Shown here: positions 1 through 12,200 of the stretch, piece by piece | Numbering within the stretch: position 1 is the first letter of the stretch | Layout of the letters: every line of letters starts with the position of its first letter | Origin: Rhodamnia argentea | Lineage: Eukaryota > Streptophyta > Magnoliopsida > Myrtales > Myrtaceae | Direction: 5' to 3' | DNA length: 64,000 bases | NCBI RefSeq assembly: GCF_020921035.1 | Contig: NC_063151.1 | Coordinates: 32,618,934 to 32,682,933 of the forward strand | Program-made: the position numbers and the translations under genes | The notes under the pieces: model-generated | Database searches by the model: none | What the model was told of the DNA's origin: nothing | The model's input: only the letters and a program-made list of their open reading frames with translations

Positions 1-1100
1 CACGTGTCCAGTGCTTTACCTTCTCATGTATTGCCTACAGAACTTAGTTCTATAGAACCAAACAAGGAAATCTTGAGATATCTCGCACCTTCTTTTGCAG
101 TATATCTTGTGGAGGAGGCCAGAATAGAGAAGAGTACTGAAGGCCATCAATCCACCTCTCACATGCAGCCATTAGAAGGTCACAAAGCGTTGAAGGAAAC
201 CAACCAACCCTCAGCCGCAGGAGATAGCACGAAACTGAACCAGTGCAAAAAACATGTCTTCAATTTGTGGGCTGCCAACCAGGAATCAAGACAAGGTAAT
301 CCAACATCCCCGATTGAGGATAGAATGGTAAGCCACAAAGAATATCAGCGAACAAGCTATTCAGCAAAGATGACCTGAATCGATGGTGGAACAATTCCAG
401 ATAATTACTGATGTTCCGCAGTATGCGTGGGTCTCCGCTCCGAGTCTCCAACACTCAAACTTCCAGGTCTTGGGTAGCTAGAGACCACCGAAATCAAATC
501 AAAATCAAACGCAAAAGTTCCTGCAGAAAAGACCAGTCAATCATCACGAAGTTCAGCCGGAAGAAATGCAAACAAACGCAAGATCAGCACAGAACCGACA
601 AATTCCTTTTCCGCCTGACTACGAAATCTAAAATCGTCAGCCCAGAATAAATATCCCCAAAACCATCAGATTTTTTCCCCCTTCTTCGCTTACGAATCCT
701 CACACCAAACCAGAGCACATCTTCACCCAAAATCGAAAATTTTCCGGCTCAATCCCCTAAGAACACTCGAAACACGTAGACTTGAACAGCATAGGTCGAG
801 CTCCAGACCACCAAAACTGAACCCCCAAAAAAACGCAAAAAAAAATTCAGCCACAGCATAAGCTGACCTCGCAATCTCGTGCTCCGAAGAAGGAAATTCT
901 CAACAAGAGCGTGTGCTTCTTCAGGAAAGGAGAAGGCGTACTTCACCCGAAATTCCTGTATCGTGCAGTGAGAGCGGAGGTTGAAATATTCATCATTATC
1001 AGGAGGAGGAGGGGTGGGGGGGTTACTGAAGTTTTCTGGTGGTGAAGAGAGAGACAGAGGAGAGAGAGAACGAGAAGATCTTTTACAAGCCTGTGAGCTC
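1..1100 (-). other. Probable spliced 5' leader of a minus-strand gene running off the left edge
   Basis: No protein is recognised here, but read on the minus strand the segment looks like a transcribed leader. A CT-rich start (about 1090-1040) is followed by an exon-like stretch ending in a GAG|GTCAGC donor-like site at 868/867. An AT/T-rich intron-like stretch then ends in TTTTCTGCAG, with the next exon starting at 520. A further donor-like TCAG|GTCATC lies at 75 bases past 300 (position 375/374). The first leader exon contains a 17-codon upstream ORF (ATG at 996, stop at 943-945). No long open frame follows, so the coding region should lie left of position 1. Direction is inferred from splice-like signals and composition only. 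A plus-strand open frame at 4-378 (GTG start) is the competing reading and resembles no family I know. Confidence 0.35.
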
Positions 1101-1158
1101 GAGATCGCTGCGAACGTGGCAAGGATATTTTCCTCTCGCGTGAGAGGCCTAGTGCCAC

Positions 1159-1226
1159 ATCATGTCAGTGCATGTCCATGTCCATACCCATGCCCATGCC
1201 AATGCCCATGCCCCCATGGCATTGTA
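1159..1226. repeat. Degenerate CATGYC hexamer repeat
   Basis: About ten near-copies of CATGTC/CATGCC/CATACC lie end to end, upstream of the inferred leader of the left-edge minus-strand gene. They open spurious His-rich frames on both strands. Confidence 0.75.
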
Positions 1227-1864
1227 CATGTCCTACGCCCCCCGTGGTCCCCATTCGCTGGCCTTTTTCCATTCACCAAGGGGCATGATAGTAATGTCAC
1301 CTGCTCTTTCAATCTCATTATATATCTTGTCAAATTATGAGCGACAAATGAATGATTTGAAATTTTTAACACTAATAATTTGTATCGCTTTTATTGTCAA
1401 CGAAATTTTTTTAAATATAAAGTGTTGCTAATAATAAAAATATTTTTCATTGATTAATTATTTAGAGCGATACAAACGATCATTGTCGGGAAAATAGTTT
1501 TCAAATCATCGATTTTTCACAAATCAAATGGAGTCATAGAATCGAGTGCTAATGTTTCATAAAAGAGGAAAATTCATGATTTAAAAAATATTTTTCATAA
1601 AACGGTCACCTGTATTAGTTATAAAATAAAAGAAAGATAGATATTTTTATCATTCATAAAACTATTCGGGCATAAACTATTGTCGGTGATTGAAACATTT
1701 GTCATTGGTTATTTTTAAGAGATATGACCAATTACACTCTTCAAAAATGCTTTCCAAGTAATTTCTTTTCGCGAAACAAATGAATCCTGAAATGATTAAG
1801 AAAATTAAACAATTGAAAAAATCGAGCCACCACAATATCGCAAATTTGATCCATGAAACAACCG
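1227..1864. other. AT-rich intergenic stretch with eroded MITE-like sequence
   Basis: No gene is seen. Words such as AGCGATACAAACGA, TTTTCAAATCAT and ATTTTTCATAAAAC recur in both orientations between about 1330 and 1720. They resemble the ends of the GCGAAAAA-type small elements found intact at 49.8 kb, so this is probably a decayed copy. Confidence 0.35.
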
Positions 1865-2206
1865 AATTTTCTTATAATTTGAAGTTTGATATTTTGTAAC
1901 GAACTATAACCCTTAATTAGCGCTCCGAAACTCTTGAAGTTACGATAAAATCGGAATATCGAATGCATAAGCAATCGAAATTTTTCTAGAATTTGAAGCT
2001 TGCTTTTATGTAACTAGCTATGACCCTCGATTTATATTTCGAAACCTTTGAAGTTACGATAGAATCGGAATATCTGATGCATAAACATCCAAACTTTCTT
2101 AGAATTTGAAGTTTTCTCTTTTCTTGTAACGAACAATGCCCCTTAATTTCTCCTCCGAACCCTTTGAAGTTTGAAAAAGAATCGGAACACCCTAAGTCAT
2201 GAGACT
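1865..2206. repeat. Three-copy tandem repeat, 114-bp period
   Basis: The anchor AATTTGAAG recurs at about 1875, 1989 and 2103, exactly 114 bases apart. Each unit repeats the same order of landmarks: TAATTTGAAG, TGTAACGAAC or a variant, CCCTTAATT, TCCGAA, TTTGAAGTT, AATCGGAA. Copies 1 and 2 are closest to each other; copy 3 is more diverged. No coding capacity is seen. Confidence 0.85.
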
Positions 2207-2972
2207 TACATTTTAATAACGTTTACTTTTGGTCAGTGGGCTGCCGTTAGTGGAAATTCGTCAAACCCTAGAAGACGAGAATAAAGTCGAGAAAGAGTGA
2301 CTCGGACGAGCACTAACGTTGAATTATTGTCATATTTAAATTGCGAAATTAGGAGGTCAAATGGTTGGGAACATGGTGGCGCCCAAGAAATTATAATAAG
2401 GATAGATATGTCGAGTACTGTGATAGATATTTTCGGTGGAGTTTCGTGTGACAAACGTTCGATCGGGTCTGTCCACCTCGTGCAATGTTTTTGACCGAAT
2501 TAGGGTTTTAGCCACTTGGGCAAGCCTCGGTTGCGATTGGGTGCATCTTTTTCCTTTCGGAAATGGATTTGAAGTAGACAGCATACAGCAATCCACTTGT
2601 TGTGGAGCACGCACCTGGTCAAGATTATCGAGGGACCGAAAAAGTAACTATTCGTATCGATAAGCAATATTTATTCGTCACGTGATGAAGAGATCGGACA
2701 GACTCTATAATTTCCTTTTACAAGACCAGAATTGTGAAAAATAGGATTGAGCATAATTGACCGACGAAATCGGAAATGGCCAAGACCGAACCTAACTGGT
2801 TGGGTCCAGTCTCGGAGGCTCCGATCTAATTCCCCGTTCTCACCTAGAATAGGACCACCCGGGTTGGACCGGATCGGACCGAATAATATTTTGATAAAAA
2901 AAAATCCTAAATTTAAACCTATGATGTTTACGATGCTTAGTATGACTTATAGATTTAGAGACACTGCGATGC
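2207..2972. other. Intergenic stretch, nothing recognised
   Basis: There is no gene model, RNA gene or clear transposon end. Short overlapping frames on both strands (for example 2233-2663) have no recognisable domains. Confidence 0.4.
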
Positions 2973-4166
2973 AATTAGTGAGAGGTGATCCGTTGAATAT
3001 GTCGCTAACAAGAAAAGTTTGATTGCAAATCACAAGAAAAAAGAGATCGGTCTAATGATTGGACTGTCCGGGAACCAAATGGAATCGAAAATCGATCATC
3101 CTCGGTGAAAAATGCTTGAGTTTTTTTACGAAGAAGGTTGGTAAAATTATCAAAAAAGTCTTGAGTTTATTACAATTATACCCATTCGGTTCTAATTTTT
3201 TTTTCACTTGAGTCATAAACCTTTAACAATTGTATCAATTTAGTTCAAGGTACCGACAAGGCAAATATTTAATAATATTTTTTTTATTTTTTCCTCTATT
3301 TTCTTTTCTTTTCTTTATTTGTAGGGTTTGGGCCGATCGGCGACCTCCGTCGGTCCTTAGACAGAGGCTCGCGGCCCTCACCGGCCGCTAGCGAAGGTCG
3401 CAACCCCCATCGCGGTTGGGCAAGGGCTCGTGACCCCTAGCCCCCGGCCCGGCAACCCAAACCCTAAAAAAAGACAGAAAATTTACTAAAAATATATAAA
3501 GAAAATTAGCTAGAGATTTGAAAAATATTAAAATTTTGTCACATTAGTGCCAGCCCGCCAAATAGACTTAATTAGTGAGAGGTGATCCGGTAAATATGCC
3601 GCTAACAAGAAAAGTTTGACGACAAATCACAAGAAAGAAGTGATTGGTCCAATGATTGGACTGTCCGAGAACCGAATGAGATCAGAAATCAATCATCCCT
3701 AATGAAAAATGCTTGAGTTTTTTTAATGAAAAAGGTTGATAAAATTACCAAAAAATTCCTAAGTTTATTGCAACTATGCCCATCCAGTTCTAAATTTATT
3801 TTCCAATTGAGTCCTAAACATTTTACAATTATATCAATTTAGTTCGGGGCAACGACAAGGCAAATATTTAATAATATTTTTTTGATTTTTTTCCTCTCCT
3901 TTCTTTTGTTTTCTTTATTTGTAGGGTTTGGGCCGATCGGCAACCTCCGTCGGTCCCTAGACGAGGGCTCGCAGCCCTAACGGCTAGCGAAGGTCGCAAC
4001 CCACATCGTGGTTGCGCGAGGGCTCGCAGGCCCTTTTCCAACGGCCACGCAACCCAAACCCTTAAAAAAAAGACAGAAAATTTACTAAAAATTTATAAAA
4101 AAAAATAGTTGGAGATTTGAAAAATATTAAAATTTTGCCACATCAATCTCGGCCGGTCAAATGGAT
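2973..4166. repeat. 597-bp tandem duplication (two copies)
   Basis: The 13-base word AATTAGTGAGAGG starts at 2973 and again at 3570, and the following sequence matches along almost the whole period. Shared landmarks include GATTGGACTGTCCG, AAAAATGCTTGAGTTTTTTT, GGGTTTGGGCCGATCGG and GAAAAATATTAAAATTTTG. Copy 1 is 2973-3569 and copy 2 is 3570 to about 4166. The duplicated unit includes the left terminal repeat and GC-rich core of the transposon described in the next entry. Confidence 0.9.
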
Positions 4167-4270
4167 TGAATTGATACGGTTGCAAAAGGTTCGGGACTCA
4201 ATTGGCCAAAAAAAGAAATGATTAATGATTAAATTAGCATAATTACAATAGGTTTAAAATCTTTTTTGGT
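3140..4270. mobile_element. TIR element with GC-rich core, left half tandemly duplicated
   Basis: The left end near 3140 (ATCAAAAAAGTCTTGAG followed by TTTATTACAATTATAC) is matched in inverted orientation by the right end near 4225-4270 (reverse complement reads CCAAAAAAGATTTTAAACC, then TATTGTAATTATG). Between them lies a GC-rich core carrying GAGGGCTCG words. Such long AT-rich terminal repeats without an encoded transposase suggest a non-autonomous Mutator-like element; that class is an inference. Boundaries are approximate, and no target-site duplication was found. Confidence 0.65.
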
Positions 4271-4743
4271 CTTGGTTTCCAACATCCATTAGTAACCGAT
4301 TGTGTTTGTGACGGTGCTCCCGAGCACGATCATCTGGCGATGCAAGATGGACGGCTTCCATTCCCCGCTTTACGCAGTTGTTGTAGTGGGACCCAACCCT
4401 TGGGCCAAGTAGTCACGAGTCATCCGAACAATTTGAAGCGTCTCGACGTGCTTTTTCGGTTATGCTCGTTGCTCGCCGAGAGCCCTGGCATTGGTTGTCT
4501 ACTTGTCTGCTCTCTTTTATGTTATCGACAATGAAACTGGAGACATTTTATACTTTCAGTAGTTCGTACAAAATGCCCGGCTATATTAAGTATGGAGCGA
4601 AGATTAAAAAAAAAGAAAAAGAAAAAGATTGGCCAAGCCCTCCCTTCCCTTCCTTTAACTAATATAGATTACTTCACCGATATATGAATTTTTGTAGCAT
4701 AGTATGATGATGTGACCTAGATTCTATGTCGTACAACTTTAGC
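4271..4743. other. Intergenic stretch between two TIR elements
   Basis: No gene is seen. Short open frames (4340-4534, 4462-4662) lack recognisable domains. A motif near 4711 (GTGACCTAGATTCT) reappears at 5639 on the far side of the next element, so that element sits inside or between copies of a local repeat. Confidence 0.4.
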
Positions 4744-5564
4744 AAGAAAATTATTATAAAAAATCCTTAACTTATCGCAATTGTACTAATTCGGTCATAA
4801 ACCCTTTTTTTTTTGTCGATTCGGTCATAAACCTTTTACAACTATTCCGACTCAATCCATCCGATGAATTTTTGACAGCCGGCGCCGACGTGGCCGCTTT
4901 TTAAATTTTTTTACTTTTTTCTTCCCCTTCATTGTTCTACCTCCAGCCGGTTGTCGAACCTCCTTGACCGGCTCGAGGGCAACTAGTGAGGCTCTATCTC
5001 GCCGTGTGGCGGGGTGATTGGCATCTAGACACGACATGCAAGAGCAACAAGTCGAGCGGGAAGAAGCGCCGGCCAATGATGGTGCCCGAGATGGTGAGCA
5101 TGCTAGATAAGCACTTGGGGGTGAAGGCTTGGCGGCGGGAAATGGAGATGCCCGGGAATGGTGACGTCGACTTCCCGCCCAACTTGGTGCTCTTGCCCCC
5201 TGTGTCCAGTGATGCTAGGCACCCCTTTGCCCCTTCACACGGTGAGATCAAGCCTCACCCGGCCATGGTGAGGCGGGCGAGAGCCTCACCGGTCATCCTC
5301 CAGCTAATCGCCAGGTCTAGTGATCTACTAGAGGTAGAACATGGAAAGGAAAAAAAAAAGAAAAGAGCAAAAAAAAAAAAAAATTCTGAACAATTTACTA
5401 AAATACTAGATCGTTGGCGACCACGTTAGCGTCAACTAACCAAAATTCGCCGGACGAACCGAATTAGCGCGATTACAAAAGGTTTATGACTGAATCAACA
5501 AAAAAAATTAGGGTTGAATTGGCATACTTGTAATTGAATTATGACTTTTTTTACAATTTTTCCT
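4744..5564. mobile_element. Mutator-like non-autonomous TIR element with near-perfect 9-bp duplication
   Basis: Long imperfect terminal inverted repeats of about 120 bases are visible. The left end carries TCGGTCATAAACC, TTTTGTCGATTCGG and CATAAACCTTTTACAA. The right end read in reverse carries GTTGATTCAGTCATAAACC and TTTTGTAATCG. Immediately outside lie AACTTTAGC (4735-4743) and AACTTTAAC (5565-5573), matching at 8 of 9 positions, the size expected for Mutator-superfamily target duplications. The core is GC-rich, and its open frames (4986-5429 plus, 4994-5251 minus) show no transposase domain. Confidence 0.75.
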
Positions 5565-5573
5565 AACTTTAAC

Positions 5574-6099
5574 AAGGGTTGCCGAGTCTTCGCCCATATA
5601 GAACCCAAACTCGAAGAAAGAAATAGAAATATGAGAATGTGACCTAGATTCTCGTAAATCTAAGTTGTACGACTTTGATTAGCACCGCCATCGATGGCGG
5701 TAGCAAATGTGAGTCCTGTAATTTAGAACTACTTTGCTGCCTTTCGACGGCAGCGACGAGTCTTTGTTGCAAAAACATATCCATATCACCACAGTCGATG
5801 GCGACACGCAAGAACCTAATGCTCCAACCTTTGATCGTACCTATTGAGAACTTTGGAACAATGATCACTACTTTACTTCTATCTTGGGGTGTAAGGATGC
5901 CATTTGGAAAAAAAAAAGCCCATTTATATTCGCAAAAATTACATTTCCATATAGTCAATAAAATGAAAAAAGTTCCAATAATCCCTCAATTAAAATTATG
6001 AACTATACATATTAATCTAAAATTCGACAAGGAAAAAGAAAAAAAAGAAGAAAAAGAAAAGCAACTCGTGTTCATAGCAAAATTCGGGTTCCACCAATC
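5574..6099. other. Intergenic stretch, nothing recognised
   Basis: No gene is seen. Open frames on both strands at 5644-6001 are mirror images without known domains. A purine-rich run at 6029-6060 ends the stretch. Confidence 0.4.
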
Positions 6100-6500
6100 T
6101 AAAGAGAGACCAGCTCAAAGCGGAGGCCACGGGCAGCGGATCGACTGCCCGAAAAGGACCAGGCCCGTCCCGCGTCCGCCACGTGGTGCGTTGGGTGGCT
6201 GGAACCGACGGGCAGGCCTCAGCGGGGCAAAGGGCACAAATATCTCGTGCCAAAACGCGCATATCCCCAGTAGATATTTCGCGACCAATGAGAGACGAGC
6301 TCTTGATATATTCCCGAAATCTCACCCATCACCCACGTGGCTCGTCCTCGCGCGAGATTTAAATCCCGCGGCTCGCGACCGTCCGATCCAGCTCCCGTTC
6401 TTCGCTCTTCTTCCTCCCACTTGCCCCCGCGATGCGGGTGGGCCCCCACCCCACCATCCCAGCCCCCGAGGCCAGTGCTGTGGGGCCCGCGAGTCGATGT
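6100..6500. promoter_or_regulatory. GC-rich promoter-like island with G-boxes and evening-element-like pair
   Basis: CACGTG G-boxes lie at 6180-6185 and 6334-6339. An AAATATCT word at 6238-6245 faces its inverse AGATATTT at 6272-6279, resembling clock evening elements. GTGGGCCC-type words follow near 6440-6485. The block is far more GC-rich than its surroundings, which suits a plant promoter or leader, yet no recognisable coding sequence follows on either strand. Function is an inference from motifs alone. Confidence 0.35.
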
Positions 6501-6502
6501 TA

Positions 6503-6538
<36 letters not shown>
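6503..6538. repeat. (ATG)12 microsatellite
   Basis: Twelve uninterrupted ATG units. They give runs of Met or Asp in the plus frames and Ile in the minus frame, creating spurious ORFs around 6322-6721. Confidence 0.95.
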
Positions 6539-8749
6539 CGCATCGATGGCATATGCCATCCGAGGAGTGCCGTGTCGAAGACGATTACCGTCCATTTCCG
6601 AAAACCTTATCTTTACTTTCTCAGTCCCCGCGGGATGCTACTTGGAAAGAAAACAAGTGACGTCCACCGAGTTTCACAGTCACCAAACCACCACTATGCG
6701 ACATCCTTAATCATGGATTAAGTCTTAATGATTATCCATTTCAATTTGTACTATTTGTTCATTCACTCGTCTTCGAAGCCGAGGATTTTCGTCGATTGTG
6801 AATTTACCCTTCGTCCATTCAATTTTTGTAAGAGATATAATCGATAATTTTTTTAAAGTATTTTTCAAATCATTCAAAAATAAATAAAGCCGAGTGATAT
6901 AATCCCATGGCTTAGGTTATTTTCAGTACTCCCTCTAATTTTAATTCGTCCTTGATATACACGGGAGAGAACGATATAAAACGGCTGCACGACAATTGCG
7001 GGACCTCGTTTTTGGGCTGGCAGCGGAATGTATACGAAACTCGGGTAAGAGTCTGGTCGAATAGAAGAATCCAGAAACCAAAGAGCTGACATTGGTAAAG
7101 CTTTCCTTCGCTAGTGGAGAGAAGTCAAACGATGACGTGGAAGTCGGTTGAGCACTCGGACTATAAAATTCGAGGGAAAACATCAATTGGGTCACGTTCT
7201 CCGTCGGTGATGATGACGATGATGATGATCATAGCAGGTAGGGGCAAATTATTTTCAGTAAAGAGTTCATTACGAAAGCGACACATTAAAGCCAACACGG
7301 TTGAAAATTAAGATGGGATGAAAGAAATCTTTTTTTTTCTCGAATTAATCTTTTGGATTTCAAATAATTTGACTCGCTACCGAAAGCCGTGTCCACGGTC
7401 GAAGAAATTGTGCACGCTTTGAAGTTTTAAAAGGAAAAAAAAAAAAAAACGAGTTTCTTAACCTGAAGTTTTTCCTCGGATACAAATCGCATCCTGAAAT
7501 GTCCGGCGAGAGATTTGATTCTCCGTCTTATCTAATCACGAAATTGTTGAAGCGCTTTACGGGTTCGAATTTACCCAAATGCGATCGGGTTACTTGTTGT
7601 GAGAGAAAAAGAGCGAACTTAATTTCTAAACAAGAGAAAATCCTACATCGATACTCCGTGAAGCATTTATTAAATCACAAACCGGTGCCTCAATCCAAAT
7701 CTTCCGTCCATTAGCATCCCATTAGAAATCGCGCTAAAATGAGAACGTGTTATGTTATCGCGGGTGGCTAAGAACCGGAAGACGAATCTAATGTGGACGA
7801 CGGTAGTTCCGACATTGAAAACCAAGATGTACCGACATCGGACGAAATGTTATTAAAGGTTTTGCATTTTTTTTTGTTAATGAGGCGAAAATTAATTGAA
7901 ATGAATGTGTCGCGAGGGCATTGGTTTCGGATGTTTAACTGCCGTAACACGCAGACTGAGACAGCCATGAAATGAAATGCAGTAAAGTGATGGTAAAAGC
8001 CAAGAGACACGTGGCAGCACAGAAGTGGCAGCTCAGTGTGGGCCCCCCACCAAGCACCATGATTGAGCGCATGAGCCAATTGTTGGCCTTCGAAATGCTG
8101 TGGTCGGTTGGCTGGAAAAGGAACACGCCTCCCTTAATTTAATCGAAAGCTTCAAATCGCTGTCTTTGCTTGATTTATTTACCAAAACAGAGGACGAACT
8201 CAATAGAAACAGCCACGACACTTCGCAAGATCTCGTCTTTTCACGTGTCGGGTGCTGCGGAAGTCGAATACCGAGATCGCCAAGTGGGAGCGCTCAAGTT
8301 CAAATCTCAACCGACTAGCGATGTAAGGAATATCCATCGAAGTGTTTCGCCATATACGTTCTTTCAAGAATCAAGAAACCAAATGGATGGTGTCTCGTTC
8401 GTGTCTAGCCACGAGCGTCAAGAGTTATGGTTTACCAACATGTATGGGGGAGACCGGTGCGAGAGAGTCTGTATGGTTTTTGAGCAGGATCATCCTGGAA
8501 ATGGAACTCCAGTTGATCACACAGGACACTGGCCACATGTTGAAAACCCGAAACTCCACTGTGACCCCCTCGGAATAGCTCGAAACCGAGAACATGTCTG
8601 GACTTTGCTAGGTTCGGGGGGAAAGCGCTGCACGATTTCCATTCATTTTTTGCCGATAAACGAGATGCTTACGCACCGATGTACTTTAGAGAACAATAGA
8701 GCGAAGCGTCGGAGCATTGAAGCACGGACAGAGTAATAAAAATAAGAAT
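6539..8749. other. Gene-poor interval downstream of the 5-phosphatase gene
   Basis: No recognisable gene is present. A second GATGAT run occurs near 7208-7229. The longest frame (8170-8736, 188 codons from a TTG) shows no known domain. A G-box-like CACGTGG occurs near 8009. The segment near 6830-6890 (TTTTTCAAATCATTCAAAAATAAATAAAG) resembles small-element ends seen at 46.6 and 49.8 kb. Confidence 0.4.
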
Positions 8750-9249
8750 CCTCATCCCTAATCATAGGTTAAATAGGAGATGCATAAGCGGAATGGCGTC
8801 TGAACTGCAACATATGGAGCTCAAACTTAACCGACTGTCAAGCGTATTAGAGCGGCGAGACAGTAGAAGGTGCGGAGAAAGAGATGAAGAGACTGAAATT
8901 TTCGCACTGCATTGCAACTCATAAGCTCATCCAACATCACGAATCAGTGTAACGGAACAGCACAAGATCAACAATGTGTGTTTTATATTAGCATTCTCAG
9001 AAAAAAGCTGCTCGCTGAGTGCGATTCCTTACAGACACTACGGTACTCATGTACAGACCCAACATACTTCAGACCGAATTTGCTAAACCTACTTCACAAG
9101 CCTCTCTTCCTAGGGTATTTCCACAGTAATGGAAGGGTGATGTATAGAACCGATGAAAGTAATGCAGAACAATGAATGAATGAAAAACGTGGTAGTCATA
9201 CCAAAAATCCATGTAAGTTGTGGAAGCTATCGAATTCTTGTCTCTTCTT

Positions 9250-12200
9250 TCATGATATCCCATCCTCCTCCAGAGCTCCCAACTCGGCGCCACCTACATC
9301 ACCCTCCTCTTCGATTAGTAAGGGTACTGTACAGGCATCAAAGCCCATGTTTGCCGCAAATTCCTCAGTTTCAATTTCTGCATCAGTGAAAGTGAGGGCA
9401 CGCTGCAATTTCTTCGCAGAAAACACCTCAACCTCTGCCACATATGTGGCGGTCACAGGTCGATGATCAGATAGTTTTAGTTCAACTCTCCTATAGCAGA
9501 GCTGTCTCATTCCTCTGCCGCACGAAAGAATGCGATCACACCTGAAAGGGCAATTCAGGCTTTAAGTAATTTAGCATAATCACACACCAGAAAACAAGTT
9601 CAGCAAGATCATGTCATGCTGACCAGTTAAGCTCAAGTGGACGTGGCAGGAAAAAGAAAACAATGAAAATCAACATATATCTCGCAGATGCTTTGTGCAT
9701 TTCAATTTCTACACCACATTGCAGAGGTGATCATATGAACATATAGGTACTCCATAGATCAAGATATATCCGACAGCTACTGTTGCAAATCAGAGAATCT
9801 TGATTATGAATAGGTAACATCTATTGAGTATGACTTGCAACTAGCACACCATAAAACAAGTTTGGAGTCGTTTATGCGAAAAATACATACTTTCATGTAG
9901 TCAAATATCCATGCAGTAGAACTTCTGCAGCAAAATCATGCCATTCTGTACACCTAAGTATCCTCAATGCTACAACGCCATCATATAAGGAATGTCATGT
10001 ATTCTCAAAGCCACGTTTCCTAGGGAACTTGCATTTTGAATGCATATTTCAATTGGCAGAATGGTAGCGTTCTGAAGGATATGAAAGAGTAAAGCACTTC
10101 ACAGCACCCACCAACTGCTTGAGATTTCATGGCGCCAGAGTCAACGTTAGTATAGTAAAAGCTAAAATGAAATTTGCCACGGAAGCAGGGAAAAGCAATT
10201 GTTGTAATAGGCAGGGATGCACCATCAACTACTATGAAACAAACATTAATCTCATTCAACCACAGGGAAGCATAAGCATACCACGCTGGAGTACGTCTTC
10301 CAAACTTGGGATCCTCTCCGAAATACTTCTCTGAATTATTTTCATACTTGTATGTGGGTGGGAAATTCAAAGTACCCTCGGACCACCCATCAAAAGTGCG
10401 ACCTTTTCTTAGCTCACGTACAAGCTGTTGAAAGGTTATGGCGCTAGTCAGCTGGGGTCATATAAAATCAAGTTCATTTTGGTGCTCTATGAGAAAGCTG
10501 CGACGAGGAAAAGAAAAAGCATCCCACCCAAATATGGGTCGCCCTTTTGTTCGCAATTTGCATACATTCACAGAAAACCATAGGAAAAGATGCTACTTAA
10601 TAGGAAAATTGGTTCATGCGGAGAATAATTCAAACAAATTGTACAAAACAATCATCCGCACCGTAAATCCTAACATATACAACATGACACCATCTTGCAT
10701 ATGCAAACTTGCTTTAGCAACTAAAATGTCCTGAAGTAGACAACTCCTCCTAAAAAAGATCTTGGTACTAAATCGTCATTATTAATGCTATAAGGTGGGT
10801 TCTGTAAACAGTAGAGTTCATGTATGGAATGGACATGGATTGGCCATCAAAACCATTGATAATGCGGAAAAGGAAAAAAAAAATTGTGGTATGTCTACCT
10901 GATCTCTCTCAGTCAACTTAGACCACTCCTTTTTTGAGATGAGTTCTCTTGTTTCCTCATATGACAAGTTGATCCGATAGTTCAAGTCACCTAACCAAAT
11001 AATTTTTCTGCAGGGAACATGAATTTAGATCGATCTTCATGAAAGTAGAAAAATATGAACGTTAAAACATTCTGTAAACTGGAATTGAAATTATCTGTCC
11101 TCAATTTTCTCCACCAAAACTACCCACTCTTTTGAATAGGTCAATGAAGTAGATTCTTAGACTAAAAAGGACAAGACACATAACTCTAACCATGAGAGCA
11201 TAACCATTCAGATGTGTTTGATCCTATTTTCCATCTGGCAATTGCAAGGTAACTATAGAAAAAGTCCTTTATGTACTCTACATCTAATTACGATATCAAA
11301 CAGACAAAATCTGATATGTGCACCAAGCGACTAGGATCTGAACGTTTCACGGGTAGAGCCAAAATAATGGTTTTTAAAGTCTTCACTAAAACGGCATAAC
11401 CTGAATTAGCTAGATCCCTCCAACTCCTCAATGTCACTAGATGCGTCAGGGGCCAAATAACGGTTCAAGTTATATCAATTGATACCAAATTATCCACAGC
11501 TACCTAAAAGCATTACAAGGGTAACATTGATACACAACTATGAATCTAATGTTAGCGTTTTCAAGATATAATGAACTAAAAATCACAATCTTATTCATGC
11601 TGTCAAGGTAATCACGTTTTCTTTCAAACAACAAAATTCTGCGTAGTTTAGGACGCAATAGCTAATATGTATGCCGTTGGAAGTTTTGCCAACATTCTAC
11701 CTGATATATAACCAAACAGTCGAATGTTTCTTCACTCACATAAACCATATACAACCTGTTCATGGAACGGATGGCAACATGACCCCACAAGAGAGGGAAA
11801 TCACAGAGAGCTATACCCAGGCACTAGCAATGTCAGTAATAGTATTACATAGACCCAAAGTAGATTTGATCTATCAGATGGCAACATTTCTGTCTAAATA
11901 AGTACATGGAAGGATGAGACAACTGATAGCTTATTCCAAAGGTGAAGTGAGATGGAAACCATAAAACAACGAAACATATTTATGTGCTGAAGTGAAACGG
12001 AATGAAAAGACTAATGGAAAATATATATGTACCAAGTCTTAGAACTCACTCATGGTCAAGAATACTTTTGGGAAGTCCGATTCCAGGCACTGAACGAAAC
12101 TGAGTTCTACGACGTATTTCATGCACATCAGCATTCCTCTTCAGTTGATCTCCATCTTTTTCTCCCGAGGTAAGATGAGTGCAAATAAAGCAGAAAAGCG

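Noticed and set aside
4789-4833. T10-GTCG tract flanked by a perfect 15-base repeat, like the micro-insertions
   Set aside because: The opposite arm of the same element has a matching T8-GTTG tract in the same place, so it belongs to the terminal-repeat structure and is not an independent insertion here.
4986-5429. 147-codon plus frame and 85-codon minus frame
   Set aside because: They fall in the GC-rich core of the 4744-5564 element and have no transposase or known domain.
6068-6721. 217-codon plus frame and overlapping frames on both strands
   Set aside because: Held open by a GC-rich island and the (ATG)12 microsatellite, with no recognisable protein.
8170-8736. 188-codon plus frame
   Set aside because: It starts at TTG, shows no domain or splice context, and has composition like surrounding non-coding DNA.
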